A DNA stretch of 32,038 nt from assembly GCA_902587095.1 (NCBI GenBank), contig CACIJY010000008.1, positions 1-32,038 on the forward strand, given 5' to 3'. The position numbers were made by a program, and so were the translations under genes. The notes under the pieces were generated by a model that saw nothing but the letters and a program-made list of their open reading frames with translations, had not been told where the DNA came from and searched no databases. Of the stretch, positions 1 to 8,484 are shown piece after piece; within the stretch, counting starts at the first letter, position 1; each line of letters opens with the position of its first letter. The DNA comes from an uncultured Pelagibacteraceae bacterium (lineage in GTDB: Bacteria; Pseudomonadota; Alphaproteobacteria; Pelagibacterales; Pelagibacteraceae).

Positions 1-1
1 G

Positions 2-466
2 TTAGTTGAACCTTTAAGACTTTTGTTTAAAGATGAAGTTAGAAAATTAGGATTAGAACTTAAACTTTCTAAACAAATAATTTCACGTCATCCTTTTCCT
101 GGACCAGGTCTAGCAATACGGATGCCAGGACAGATAACAAAAGAAAAAATTAAGATTTTAAAAGAAGCTGATCATTATTTCATAAATGAGTTAAAAAAAG
201 AAAATTTATACAATAAAATTTGGCAGGCCTACGCTGCATTATTGCCAGTAAAAACTGTTGGTGTTATGGGTGATAATAGAACTTACGATTATATTTGTCT
301 TTTAAGAGCCATAACCTCATCAGACGGTATGACAGCAGACTACTTTGATTTTTCAAAAAAATTTATGCAAAATGTATCAAATAAAATTATCAATAATATT
401 AAAGGTATAAATAGAGTTGTTTACGATGTAACCTCAAAACCTCCAAGCACAATTGAATTAGAGTAA
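2..466 (+). CDS. guaA: GMP synthase (glutamine-hydrolysing), C-terminal part, truncated by window start
   Basis: GMP synthase converts XMP to GMP with ATP and glutamine in cytosolic purine synthesis. Only the last ~154 codons are present; the frame is open to base 2, and the TTG at 23 is an internal leucine, not a start. The part seen is the C-terminal dimerisation/XMP-binding domain, with the family motif [13 protein letters not shown], the segment [13 protein letters not shown], and the C-terminal ending KPPSTIELE (family usual KPPxTIEWE). The stop is followed after two bases by the GTG of the next gene, so the EamA transporter is probably cotranscribed. Identification is secure; the ATP pyrophosphatase and glutaminase domains lie upstream of the window. 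Confidence 0.97.
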   Translation, partial: LVEPLRLLFKDEVRKLGLELKLSKQIISRHPFPGPGLAIRMPGQITKEKIKILKEADHYFINELKKENLYNKIWQAYAALLPVKTVGVMGDNRTYDYICLLRAITSSDGMTADYFDFSKKFMQNVSNKIINNIKGINRVVYDVTSKPPSTIELE

Positions 467-468
467 TA

Positions 469-1344
469 GTGAATTTTATAAATAAAATACCTGGTCCCTT
501 TTTAGTATTTTTAGGTGCATGCAGCCTTAGTTTTGGTGGACTAATTGTAAAGTCATTCGAAGGTGCAACGCTTTGGCAAATTTTATTTTGGAGATCTCTA
601 TTTTTTATAATTATTGTAACTGTATTCTTACTTTTAACTTACAGAACAAAAGTTTTACTTGCTTTTAAAAAATCAGGCTTACCCGGTTTAATTGGAGGAA
701 TTGTTTTGTCCTCTGGATTTTGTGGATATGTGTTTGCTATGTATAATACTACTGTTGCAAATACAAATTTCATAATTCAAACTCAAATTTTATTTTTAGC
801 AATATTTGGTTATATTTTTCTTAAAGAGAAAATTTCTAAGACAACTCTAATTTCAATATTTTTAGCAATTGCAGGTATAATATTAATGGTTAGCTCTTCA
901 TTATCTCCAGGTCAGATGACAGGCAATCTTGCTGCTTTTATAATGCCAATATCTTTTGCAATTTTAATTTTAATTATCCGTAAGTATCCGCATGTAGACA
1001 TGATACCATTACAGTTGATAGCAGGCATCGTTGCAATGATTGTTGGTTATTTAATAGCTGGTAAAATTAATATTTCATATTATGATATTTTCTTAGGCTT
1101 TTTAGCAGGTTTTTTTCAATTAGGTTTTGGTTTTATATTTATCACGATAGGTGCAAGAAACACCCCTTCTGCAGTAGTAGGAATAATCATGATCACTGAG
1201 GCTGTTTTAGGTCCGTTATGGGCATGGATGTTTGCTAACGAAAACCCTCCAATAACTGTTTTAATAGGAGGAAGTGTAATTATTTTTGCAGTTTTGTTAC
1301 AATTTTTATTTGTAAAAAAAAAGGATAATTCACAAGTAGTTTAA
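469..1344 (+). CDS. EamA/DMT-family membrane transporter
   Basis: This 291-aa protein belongs to the drug/metabolite transporter superfamily (EamA, formerly DUF6). It shows the usual ten hydrophobic segments arranged as two five-helix repeats, an early GxxxxSFGGLIVK segment, and the FxxEKISKTTLISIFLAIAGI pattern that ends the first repeat. The start is GTG at 469, two bases after the guaA stop; no ATG near the N-terminus gives a full first helix. The substrate cannot be read from sequence: members export or import amino acids, metabolites or drugs. Two other EamA genes lie at 15004 and 19280, but they are diverged and not tandem copies. Confidence 0.9.
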   Translation: MNFINKIPGPFLVFLGACSLSFGGLIVKSFEGATLWQILFWRSLFFIIIVTVFLLLTYRTKVLLAFKKSGLPGLIGGIVLSSGFCGYVFAMYNTTVANTNFIIQTQILFLAIFGYIFLKEKISKTTLISIFLAIAGIILMVSSSLSPGQMTGNLAAFIMPISFAILILIIRKYPHVDMIPLQLIAGIVAMIVGYLIAGKINISYYDIFLGFLAGFFQLGFGFIFITIGARNTPSAVVGIIMITEAVLGPLWAWMFANENPPITVLIGGSVIIFAVLLQFLFVKKKDNSQVV

Positions 1345-1381
1345 AAATTGACTTTCTAAAAATAAATTCTAAGCTTAAGTT

Positions 1382-1876
1382 ATGGTAAAAGTTGTTGATA
1401 ATCTCTTAAGCCCTGAAGAATTTAAAAAATTAAATGATGTGTTAATGGGGCCCGAATTTCCGTGGTATTTCTTGCCAAGCAAAGTTCATTCTGGTGACGG
1501 AAATTTTCAGTTTTGCCACAATTTTATATTATCTGGCAAAGTAGTATCTAAATTTGTAACTATTTTGGATCCTTTTTTAACTAAATTAAACATGAAAAAA
1601 GTAATTAGAATTAAAGCTAATAAAACATTTAAAAAAAAAGAGAATATTGAGTCTGCAATGCATACTGATGTGACCAGAAAAGATGATGAAAAATTTAAGA
1701 CTGCGGTTTTTTATTGTAACTCTAACAATGGTTCTACTATGTTTGAAAATGGTAAAAAAGTTGAAAGTAAAGCAAACAGAGCAGTAGTATTTGATGGCAG
1801 AACTTTACATTGTGGAGTAGATTGTACAGATTCGCTTAGAAGGGTTGTAATAAACTTTAATTATATTGATGAGTAA
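1382..1876 (+). CDS. 2-oxoglutarate/Fe(II) oxygenase-like protein (prolyl-4-hydroxylase-type fold)
   Basis: A 164-aa protein with the spacing of a double-stranded beta-helix 2OG-Fe(II) oxygenase: candidate metal ligands H94-x-D96 (AMHTDV) and distal H143 (TLHCGVD), with R153 or R154 about ten residues later as the likely 2-oxoglutarate carboxylate anchor. It is shorter than typical cellular members (200 or more residues), and compact versions like this are common in marine bacteria and their phages, where the substrate is unknown. It has its own 37-bp upstream gap holding a TTGACT element at 1348-1353 with a poor -10. The following riboswitch-controlled operon is probably separate. Fold assignment rests on motifs only; substrate (protein side chain, lipid or small molecule) is not predictable. 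Confidence 0.72.
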   Translation: MVKVVDNLLSPEEFKKLNDVLMGPEFPWYFLPSKVHSGDGNFQFCHNFILSGKVVSKFVTILDPFLTKLNMKKVIRIKANKTFKKKENIESAMHTDVTRKDDEKFKTAVFYCNSNNGSTMFENGKKVESKANRAVVFDGRTLHCGVDCTDSLRRVVINFNYIDE

Positions 1877-1977
1877 AATTTATTGTAACTAACTTTCCCT
1901 CTAAAAACCTTATTTACCTAGATTTATGATATATTTTTTTATGTATCTTTTTTTTATTTATATGCTAAAAGAAACTA

Positions 1978-2118
1978 TACGGGAGAGACTACACATTTGT
2001 AGCGCCGAAGGAGCAACCACCCCGGAAACTCTCAGGCAAAAGGACCGTACATATTAACTCTGGAAAGAGAAAAATTCTCGCCGAAGGAGCCAAAATCTCT
2101 CAGGCACACCGACAGAGG
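1978..2118 (+). promoter_or_regulatory. Tandem glycine riboswitch upstream of gcvT
   Basis: Two consecutive glycine aptamers are visible. Aptamer I: P1 strands TACGG (1978-1982) and CCGTA (2045-2049), with the conserved GCGCCGAAGGAGC core (2002-2014) and the CTCTCAGGCAAAAGGACCG block (2030-2048). Aptamer II: P1 strands CTCTG (2058-2062) and CAGAG (2113-2117), with CTCGCCGAAGGAGC (2077-2090) and TCTCTCAGGCA (2096-2106). The short linker between them is typical of the cooperative tandem class. It ends 18 bases before the gcvT ATG; the AAAGGG Shine-Dalgarno-like sequence (2126-2131) directly follows P1 of aptamer II, with no terminator hairpin, suggesting translational control. Glycine riboswitches at gcvT and at malate synthase are known in SAR11. 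Confidence 0.96.
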
Positions 2119-2136
2119 GGGTTTTAAAGGGTTAAT

Positions 2137-3240
2137 ATGAATGTAAAAAAAACTGCACTGTTCGAATTACATAAAAAACACAACGCTAAGTTCGTTGAAT
2201 TCGCTGGTTATAGTATGCCAATTCAATACTCTGAGGGAATTGTAAAAGAACATAATATTACAAGAAATAAGTCAGGAATTTTTGACGTTTCGCATATGGG
2301 GCAGTTATTCATTAAATACAGTGATGACATAACAGATAAGCTCCAAGAAATTTTACCGACTGACCTCAAAAATTTAAAAATTAATCAAAGTAAGTATTCG
2401 TTTATAATGAAAGAGAATGGAGGAATATATGATGATCTTATTATCACAAGGATGAAAGATCAGTACATGATCATTTTAAATGCTGCATGTAAACAAAACG
2501 ATCTTCAGATTATTAAAAATAAATTGAATAATCAAAATTTGGATATGAACAATGATTTATCTCTTATAGCTATACAAGGTCCAGAGTCTAAAACAATTCT
2601 TGAAAATGTAGTTTTAAATGTATCAAAATTAAAATTTATGAATGGAGGAAACTTTTCTTTTAAAAATAATGAAATCTTTATAACAAGATCTGGATATACA
2701 GGTGAAGATGGCTTTGAAATATCATTACCTAATAAAGTTGCAATCTCTTTTGTAGAAGAATTAATTTTAAGAGGGTCAACTTTAATCGGTTTAGGTGCAA
2801 GAGATACTTTAAGATTAGAGGCAGGTTTATGCTTGTATGGTCATGATATAAATGAAAATACCAGTCCAGTAGAAGCAAATTTAAAGTGGGCTATTTCAAA
2901 AAACAGAATCAATGATAATTTTACAGGGTCACAAAAAATAAAAGAACAAATTGAAGAAGGTGTATCAAAATTAAGAGTTGGTATCAAACCAGAGACTAGA
3001 GTTATAGCAAGAGAGTCGACGAAAATATTTGATGAAAAAGACAATGAGATTGGAAAAATTACGAGTGGCACATTTGGACCAAGTGTTAATGCATCTATCG
3101 CGATGGGTTATATTTCAAATTCTCATTCTAAAACAGATACAAAAGTTTTCTTAGAAGTAAGAGGGAAAAAAGTTCCTGCTAATGTTTGTGATTTACCGTT
3201 TTATAAAAAAAGTTATGTGAAAGGAGAAGCTAATGTCTGA
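2137..3240 (+). CDS. gcvT: Glycine cleavage system T protein (aminomethyltransferase)
   Basis: The T protein takes the aminomethyl group from lipoyl-H protein, releases ammonia and makes 5,10-methylene-THF. Length 367 aa is normal. Family features seen: FDVSHMGQ (49-56), the GGIYDD segment with the candidate catalytic aspartate at 99-100, [12 protein letters not shown] (184-195), and [14 protein letters not shown] followed by YGHDI (218-237) and the C-terminal barrel domain. The start ATG lies six bases after the AAAGGG element. Its stop overlaps the first 8 bases of gcvH, so T, H and P are translationally coupled under the glycine riboswitch. The L protein (dihydrolipoyl dehydrogenase) is not in the window. 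Confidence 0.98.
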   Translation: MNVKKTALFELHKKHNAKFVEFAGYSMPIQYSEGIVKEHNITRNKSGIFDVSHMGQLFIKYSDDITDKLQEILPTDLKNLKINQSKYSFIMKENGGIYDDLIITRMKDQYMIILNAACKQNDLQIIKNKLNNQNLDMNNDLSLIAIQGPESKTILENVVLNVSKLKFMNGGNFSFKNNEIFITRSGYTGEDGFEISLPNKVAISFVEELILRGSTLIGLGARDTLRLEAGLCLYGHDINENTSPVEANLKWAISKNRINDNFTGSQKIKEQIEEGVSKLRVGIKPETRVIARESTKIFDEKDNEIGKITSGTFGPSVNASIAMGYISNSHSKTDTKVFLEVRGKKVPANVCDLPFYKKSYVKGEANV

Positions 3241-3613
3241 TACAAAATTTTCAAAAGAACATGAATGGATTACATTAGATGGGGAGGTTGGAACTATTGG
3301 AATTACAAAACATGCAACTGAAATGTTAGGTGACATAGTTTTTGCTGAATTACCTGAGAAAGGATCTAATGTTGAAAAAGATGGAACTGCGGGGGTGGTA
3401 GAGTCAACTAAAGCTGCTAGCGATGTATATACTCCAGTAAGTGGTGAGGTTGTAGAAATTAATCAATCAATTGTTGATGACCCATCAAAAATCAATGCTG
3501 ACCCAGAGGGTGGAGCATGGTTTTTTAAATTAAAGTTAAAAGATAAATCAGAACTCGATACTCTTATGAATAAAGAAGAGTACGATAAATTTGCAAAGGA
3601 GACATCAGCATAA
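3233..3613 (+). CDS. gcvH: Glycine cleavage system H protein (lipoyl carrier)
   Basis: The H protein carries the lipoyl arm that shuttles the aminomethyl intermediate from P to T and then to L. The 126-aa sequence has the lipoylation motif VESTKAASD with the modified lysine at K60, the N-terminal FSKEHEWI, and the downstream [10 protein letters not shown] hybrid-motif segment. It overlaps gcvT by 8 bases, and its stop overlaps the gcvP start by one base (TAATG). Length and motifs are fully typical. Confidence 0.98.
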   Translation: MSDTKFSKEHEWITLDGEVGTIGITKHATEMLGDIVFAELPEKGSNVEKDGTAGVVESTKAASDVYTPVSGEVVEINQSIVDDPSKINADPEGGAWFFKLKLKDKSELDTLMNKEEYDKFAKETSA

Positions 3614-6483
3614 TGTTACCAAATTCAGAAAAAGATTTTTTAAAGAGACACATTGGACCTTCTAAAGAAGATCAATCAAAAATGTTAAAAGAATTAAATT
3701 ATCAATCACTAGATGATTTAATTGACAGCACAGTACCAGAAAAAATAAAGTTTAGAGGAGAATTAAATATTGGTGAATCAAATTCTGAATATGAAGCTTT
3801 GAGAAAATTAAGAGCAATATCAAAAAAAAATCAAGTTTACTCAAATTTTATTGGTATGGGTTATTATGGAACTTATACACCTTATGTAATTTTAAGAAAT
3901 ATATTAGAAAATCCAGGTTGGTATACCTCATATACGCCTTATCAGCCAGAAGTAGCTCAAGGAAGACTTGAGATGTTACTAAATTTTCAACAAATGATCG
4001 TTGACTTTACAGGAATGGATATCGCTAATGCCTCTTTACTAGACGAGGGTACAGCAGCAGCGGAGGCTATGGGCCTAAGTCACAGATTGAACAAAAAAGA
4101 CAGTAATTTAGTTTTTGTATCTGAGGATTGTCATCCTCAAACAATAAATGTAATTCAAACTAGAGCCGAACCGTTGGGTTTAAAAGTATTGGTTGGTAAA
4201 GAAGATGACGTTTTAGACCAGTTAAAAGAAGATTTAGTTTGTGGAATTTTACAATATCCTGGAACTTTAGGAGATATTAAAGACCCAAGTGAAGCAATTA
4301 GCAAAATTCGTAAAAAGAATGGTAAGGCTGTATTAGCTTGTGATTTGTTAGCATTAGCAAAATTAAAAACACCAAGAGAACTTGGTGCCGATATAGCAGT
4401 TGGAAGCTCTCAAAGATTTGGTATTCCAATGGGATATGGCGGTCCACATGCAGCTTTTTTTGCAACAAAAGATGAGTACAAAAGATCAATGCCGGGAAGA
4501 ATTGTCGGTGTGTCAGTTGATAGACACGGTAACAAGGCATATAGATTGTCTTTGCAAACTAGAGAGCAACATATCAGAAGAGACAAGGCGACAAGCAACA
4601 TTTGCACCGCCCAAGCTCTATTAGCAATTGTATCAGCAGCATATTCTATTTATCACGGCCCAGATGGAATTAAGAACATTTCTGAAAGGGTCTCACAATT
4701 AGCAAAAAGTTTTGCCGATAAAATAAAACAGTCTGGATATTTACTTTATTCTAATTATTTTTTCGATACTGTTACAATTATTACTAAAGAAAAAACTAAT
4801 CAAATTTATAAAAATGCTTTAAATCAAAAAGTTAATATACGTAAAGTAAATTCTGAAATGCTTGCAGTTTCTTTTGATGAAAGAAAAAATGTTTATAGAG
4901 TAAATCAACTATTAAAAATTTTTAACGCAGCTGAATCAATCAAAAAAGAGGATCCTTCAGTAAGTTTACCTAATCTTCCAAAAAACTTATTGAGAACTTC
5001 AAAATATTTAGAACATCCAGTTTTCAACTCATATCATTCTGAAACTGAGATGCTGAGATATTTAAAAAGATTAGAAGATAAGGATATAGCATTAAATAGA
5101 ACAATGATTGCACTTGGTTCATGTACAATGAAGTTAAATGCTGCAGCAGAGATGATACCAATTTCATGGAAAGAGTTTGCAGAACCTCATCCATTTGTAC
5201 CAATTGAACAAATGGAAGGATTCAGAGATCTATTTACCGATCTAAAAAATTGGTTGCGTTCCATAACTGGTTTTTCAGGTGTTTCTCTTCAACCTAATGC
5301 AGGAGCTCAAGGTGAATATGCGGGATTAATGGTTATCCGAAAGTATCATTTAGATAGAGATGAGGCTAATCGAAACATATGTTTAATTCCAAGTTCAGCA
5401 CACGGTACTAATCCAGCAAGTGCACAAATGGCTGGAATGAAAGTTGTTGTTGTTAATTGTGATAAAGAAGGAAATGTTGATTTTGATGACTTAAAGAAAA
5501 AAGCAGAACAACACTCTGAAAACCTTGGGGCACTAATGGTAACTTACCCTTCCACTCATGGAGTATTTGAAGAAAAAATATCAGATATTTGTGAGTTAGT
5601 TCATAAACATGGTGGTCAGGTTTATATGGATGGTGCAAATCTAAATGCACTAGTGGGAATTGCTAAACCAGGAAATTTTGGTCCAGACGTTTGTCATATT
5701 AACTTACATAAAACGTTTTGTATTCCTCATGGTGGAGGAGGACCTGGAATGGGACCCATTGCTTGTAAAAGACATTTACAAGTCTACTTGCCCAACCACC
5801 CAGTAATAAAAGATTGTGGACCAACATCTGGGATTGGAGCAGTTTCCGCAGCGCCTTGGGGAAGTTCAAGCATTTTATCAATTTCTTGGATGTATATTAA
5901 AATGATGGGATCAGCAGGATTAAAGCTTGCTACTCAAGTTGCGATATTGAATGCAAATTATATTGCTCATAGATTAAAAGATCACTTTCCAATTTTGTAT
6001 AAAGGGTCAAATGGCAATGTGGCACACGAATGCATTATTGATATTAGAAATATAAAATCAGAGACAGGAATAACAGAAGAAGATATTGCGAAAAGATTAA
6101 TTGATTACGGTTTTCATGCACCAACTATGTCCTGGCCTGTCGCTGGCACTATGATGATAGAACCAACCGAGAGTGAAAATTTGAGAGAGATAAATAGGTT
6201 CTGTGATACGCTCATTAAGATCAAATCTGAAATTGATAATATAAAATCTGGTAAATTTGATAAAATAGACAATCCTATAAAGAATGCACCTCACACAGAT
6301 TTAGAGCTTTCATCTGATGAATGGAGCCATAAATACACACGTGAGGAGGCAGCTTACCCATCTAAATATTTAAAAAGCAATAAATTTTGGCCACCAGTTG
6401 CTAGAGTAGATAACGTATATGGAGATAAAAATATATTCTGTACTTGTCCAAGTATGGATGAATTTAAAGAAGACGCAGCTTAG
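3613..6483 (+). CDS. gcvP: Glycine dehydrogenase (decarboxylating), P protein, single-chain form
   Basis: P protein is the PLP enzyme that decarboxylates glycine and loads the aminomethyl group on the H-protein lipoate. At 956 aa it is the fused homodimeric form, with an N-terminal half (~1-450, starting with the typical FLKRHIGPS) and a C-terminal catalytic half. The PLP lysine is K700 in NLHKTFCIPHGGGGPG, next to the glycine-rich loop; other signatures are GSCTMKLNAAAEM, SSAHGTNPASAQMAG and PWGSSSIL. It starts at the overlapping TAATG of gcvH. Only five bases separate its stop from the next gene, a lipid-module oxidoreductase, with no terminator between. Confidence 0.98.
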   Translation: MLPNSEKDFLKRHIGPSKEDQSKMLKELNYQSLDDLIDSTVPEKIKFRGELNIGESNSEYEALRKLRAISKKNQVYSNFIGMGYYGTYTPYVILRNILENPGWYTSYTPYQPEVAQGRLEMLLNFQQMIVDFTGMDIANASLLDEGTAAAEAMGLSHRLNKKDSNLVFVSEDCHPQTINVIQTRAEPLGLKVLVGKEDDVLDQLKEDLVCGILQYPGTLGDIKDPSEAISKIRKKNGKAVLACDLLALAKLKTPRELGADIAVGSSQRFGIPMGYGGPHAAFFATKDEYKRSMPGRIVGVSVDRHGNKAYRLSLQTREQHIRRDKATSNICTAQALLAIVSAAYSIYHGPDGIKNISERVSQLAKSFADKIKQSGYLLYSNYFFDTVTIITKEKTNQIYKNALNQKVNIRKVNSEMLAVSFDERKNVYRVNQLLKIFNAAESIKKEDPSVSLPNLPKNLLRTSKYLEHPVFNSYHSETEMLRYLKRLEDKDIALNRTMIALGSCTMKLNAAAEMIPISWKEFAEPHPFVPIEQMEGFRDLFTDLKNWLRSITGFSGVSLQPNAGAQGEYAGLMVIRKYHLDRDEANRNICLIPSSAHGTNPASAQMAGMKVVVVNCDKEGNVDFDDLKKKAEQHSENLGALMVTYPSTHGVFEEKISDICELVHKHGGQVYMDGANLNALVGIAKPGNFGPDVCHINLHKTFCIPHGGGGPGMGPIACKRHLQVYLPNHPVIKDCGPTSGIGAVSAAPWGSSSILSISWMYIKMMGSAGLKLATQVAILNANYIAHRLKDHFPILYKGSNGNVAHECIIDIRNIKSETGITEEDIAKRLIDYGFHAPTMSWPVAGTMMIEPTESENLREINRFCDTLIKIKSEIDNIKSGKFDKIDNPIKNAPHTDLELSSDEWSHKYTREEAAYPSKYLKSNKFWPPVARVDNVYGDKNIFCTCPSMDEFKEDAA

Positions 6484-6488
6484 AATTA

Positions 6489-7724
6489 ATGAAAGTTGCA
6501 GTTATTGGCTCAGGTATTTCAGGACTTAGTGCTGCATATTTTTTATCAAAAAAATATAAAGTTGATTTATTTGAAAAAGAAGAACGTTTTGGAGGACACT
6601 CTCACACAATTGACATTAAATTGGACAAAGATACAGATAAAATTCTTGCAGACATTGGTTTTATTGTTTTTAATAAAAAAACCTATCCAAATTTAATTAA
6701 TTTTTTTAAAGAAATAGACGTAGAAATAGAAAAAAGCAACATGAGCTTATCATTTATGTCTAAAGACATAAATTTGGAATATTGTGGAAAAGGATTAAAA
6801 GGTATCTTCTCGCATAAAAAAAACTTGTTTAATTTTGATTTTTTTAAAATGTTTTTAGAAATATTAAAATTTTATAAAAAAAGTTCTAAATTAAATAAAT
6901 TTAATGAAGATATAAGTCTTGGTGAATATCTAGTTAATGAAAAACATTCTGAATATTTTATTAATTACCATTTAATTCCTATGGTATCCGCAATTTGGTC
7001 AATGCCACCCTATGATGCAAAAAAAATGCCAATTAAATTTTTTATGAAGTTTTTTCAAAATCATGGTCTATTTAATTTGCGTAAAAGGCCACAGTGGTAC
7101 ACAGTAAAAAACAGAAGCAGACAATATGTAAATAAAGTAATAGAAAAAATTAGTGGTGAACATTTTAAAAATTACAAAATCGAGAAAATCAAAAGAATTT
7201 CAAATTTTGTAAGAATTTTTTATGGTTCGGAAAATGAATATTTTGATTATGATAAAGTTGTTATTGCTACTCATGCTGATGAAGCAAAAAAAATGATAGA
7301 GGACAAATCTGAGGAAGAATCTAAAGTTTTGGGAAGTTTTCAATATAAAAAAAATTTAGCCATAATCCATTCAGATGAAATAGTTATGCCTCAAAAAAGA
7401 TTTAATTGGTCTGCGTGGAACACATCAATTTCTAAAGAAAATAGTTCCGTAACTTATTGGTTAAATTTACTCCAAAATTTCAAAATAAATAAAAATATCT
7501 TTTTAACTCTTAATCCTTTTGAAAAGATAAATACAGATAAGATAATAAAGAAAGTTGAATTTACTCACCCTTATTATGATCATAATACACTAAAAAATCA
7601 GAAAAATTTACATTTGATACAAAATAAAAAAAATATATTATTTTGTGGTAGTTACTTTGGTTATGGATTTCATGAGGATGGAATTAAATCTACATTAGAA
7701 ATGATTAAATTTTTGAATGATTAA
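6489..7724 (+). CDS. NAD(P)/FAD-dependent amine-oxidase-like protein (COG2907)
   Basis: A 411-aa flavoprotein with an N-terminal Rossmann motif VAVIGSGISGLSAAYFLS (dinucleotide-binding glycines G7, G9, G12), acidic end of beta-2 at FEKEE, then RFGGHSHT, the usual second FAD contact. The C-terminal segment FCGSYFGYGFHEDG closes the FAD site. The sequence matches the COG2907 type that is habitually encoded with DUF1365 and a cyclopropane-fatty-acid-synthase-like enzyme, as here. The reaction is not established; proposed roles are desaturation or oxidation of phospholipid acyl chains. It starts five bases after gcvP and overlaps DUF1365 by 8 bases, so it sits in one likely transcript with both. 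Confidence 0.88.
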   Translation: MKVAVIGSGISGLSAAYFLSKKYKVDLFEKEERFGGHSHTIDIKLDKDTDKILADIGFIVFNKKTYPNLINFFKEIDVEIEKSNMSLSFMSKDINLEYCGKGLKGIFSHKKNLFNFDFFKMFLEILKFYKKSSKLNKFNEDISLGEYLVNEKHSEYFINYHLIPMVSAIWSMPPYDAKKMPIKFFMKFFQNHGLFNLRKRPQWYTVKNRSRQYVNKVIEKISGEHFKNYKIEKIKRISNFVRIFYGSENEYFDYDKVVIATHADEAKKMIEDKSEEESKVLGSFQYKKNLAIIHSDEIVMPQKRFNWSAWNTSISKENSSVTYWLNLLQNFKINKNIFLTLNPFEKINTDKIIKKVEFTHPYYDHNTLKNQKNLHLIQNKKNILFCGSYFGYGFHEDGIKSTLEMIKFLND

Positions 7725-8484
7725 TAATTCTTGTATTTATGTTGGGAACGTAATTCATAAAAGGTTTAAACCTAAGAAACATTTTTTTAAATATAGCGTT
7801 TTTTCTCTTTTCTTAGATCTCGATGAAATAAATGAACTTGATGAGAAAATTCCTTTTTTTTCATACAATAAATTTAATATTTTAAGTTTTTTTGATAAAG
7901 ACCATGGTCATAGAGATGGCTCATCAATTAAGAATTGGTTAATTCATGTTTTGAAAAAAAAGAATATTTCTACAATAAGCATTAAAATTAAAATATTATG
8001 CTATCCAAGAATATTCGGATATGTTTTTAATCCATTGAGTATTTTTTTTATCTATGATGCAGACTCAAATCCAATAGCAATATTATACGAGGTTAAAAAT
8101 ACTTTTGGGGAGCAACATACTTATGTATTTAAAATTGGTATAAAAAATAAACAGATCTTTAATAATTGCAAAAAGAAATTTTATGTATCACCTTTTATGG
8201 ATTTAGAGTCAAAATATTTTTTTAAAGTGCTGATTCCTAATAAAAGACTTTCAGTAATTATTGACCAGAGAGACAAAGAGGGAAAACTATTATTTGCCTC
8301 ACAAGATGGTGAAAGAGTAAAATTAAGCTCAAAAAATCTGCTTATATCTTATCTAAAACATCCTTTAATGACCATCAAAATAATTTCAGCAATACATTAT
8401 GAGGCATTAAAACTTTGGATCAAAGGCATTAAATTAGTTAAAAAGAACTTAAAAATTAAAAACAATACTAGTTACGAAAATTAA
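7717..8484 (+). CDS. DUF1365 family protein
   Basis: A 255-aa protein with DUF1365 signatures: the N-terminal YVGNVIHKRFKPKKHFFKY and the central CYPRIFGYVFNPLSIFFIYD, followed by an ENTFGEQHTY-like stretch (here VKNTFGEQHTYVF). The function of DUF1365 is unknown; it is nearly always found between COG2907 and CFA-synthase-like genes and is thought to assist acyl-chain modification. It overlaps the preceding gene by 8 bases and shares one base with the following gene's start (TAATG), indicating translational coupling. No signal peptide is evident; the protein is basic. Confidence 0.88.
   Translation: MINNSCIYVGNVIHKRFKPKKHFFKYSVFSLFLDLDEINELDEKIPFFSYNKFNILSFFDKDHGHRDGSSIKNWLIHVLKKKNISTISIKIKILCYPRIFGYVFNPLSIFFIYDADSNPIAILYEVKNTFGEQHTYVFKIGIKNKQIFNNCKKKFYVSPFMDLESKYFFKVLIPNKRLSVIIDQRDKEGKLLFASQDGERVKLSSKNLLISYLKHPLMTIKIISAIHYEALKLWIKGIKLVKKNLKIKNNTSYEN

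Noticed and set aside
1932..1959. T-rich runs before the riboswitch as a rho-independent terminator
   Set aside because: No G/C-containing stem precedes the T runs; simple AT-rich spacer is more likely.
2841..3071. 76-codon minus-strand frame inside gcvT
   Set aside because: Antisense to a strongly conserved gene; composition is what AT-rich antisense DNA gives.
4298..4624. Several short frames on both strands inside gcvP
   Set aside because: gcvP is intact and continuous through this region; these are alternative-frame shadows.
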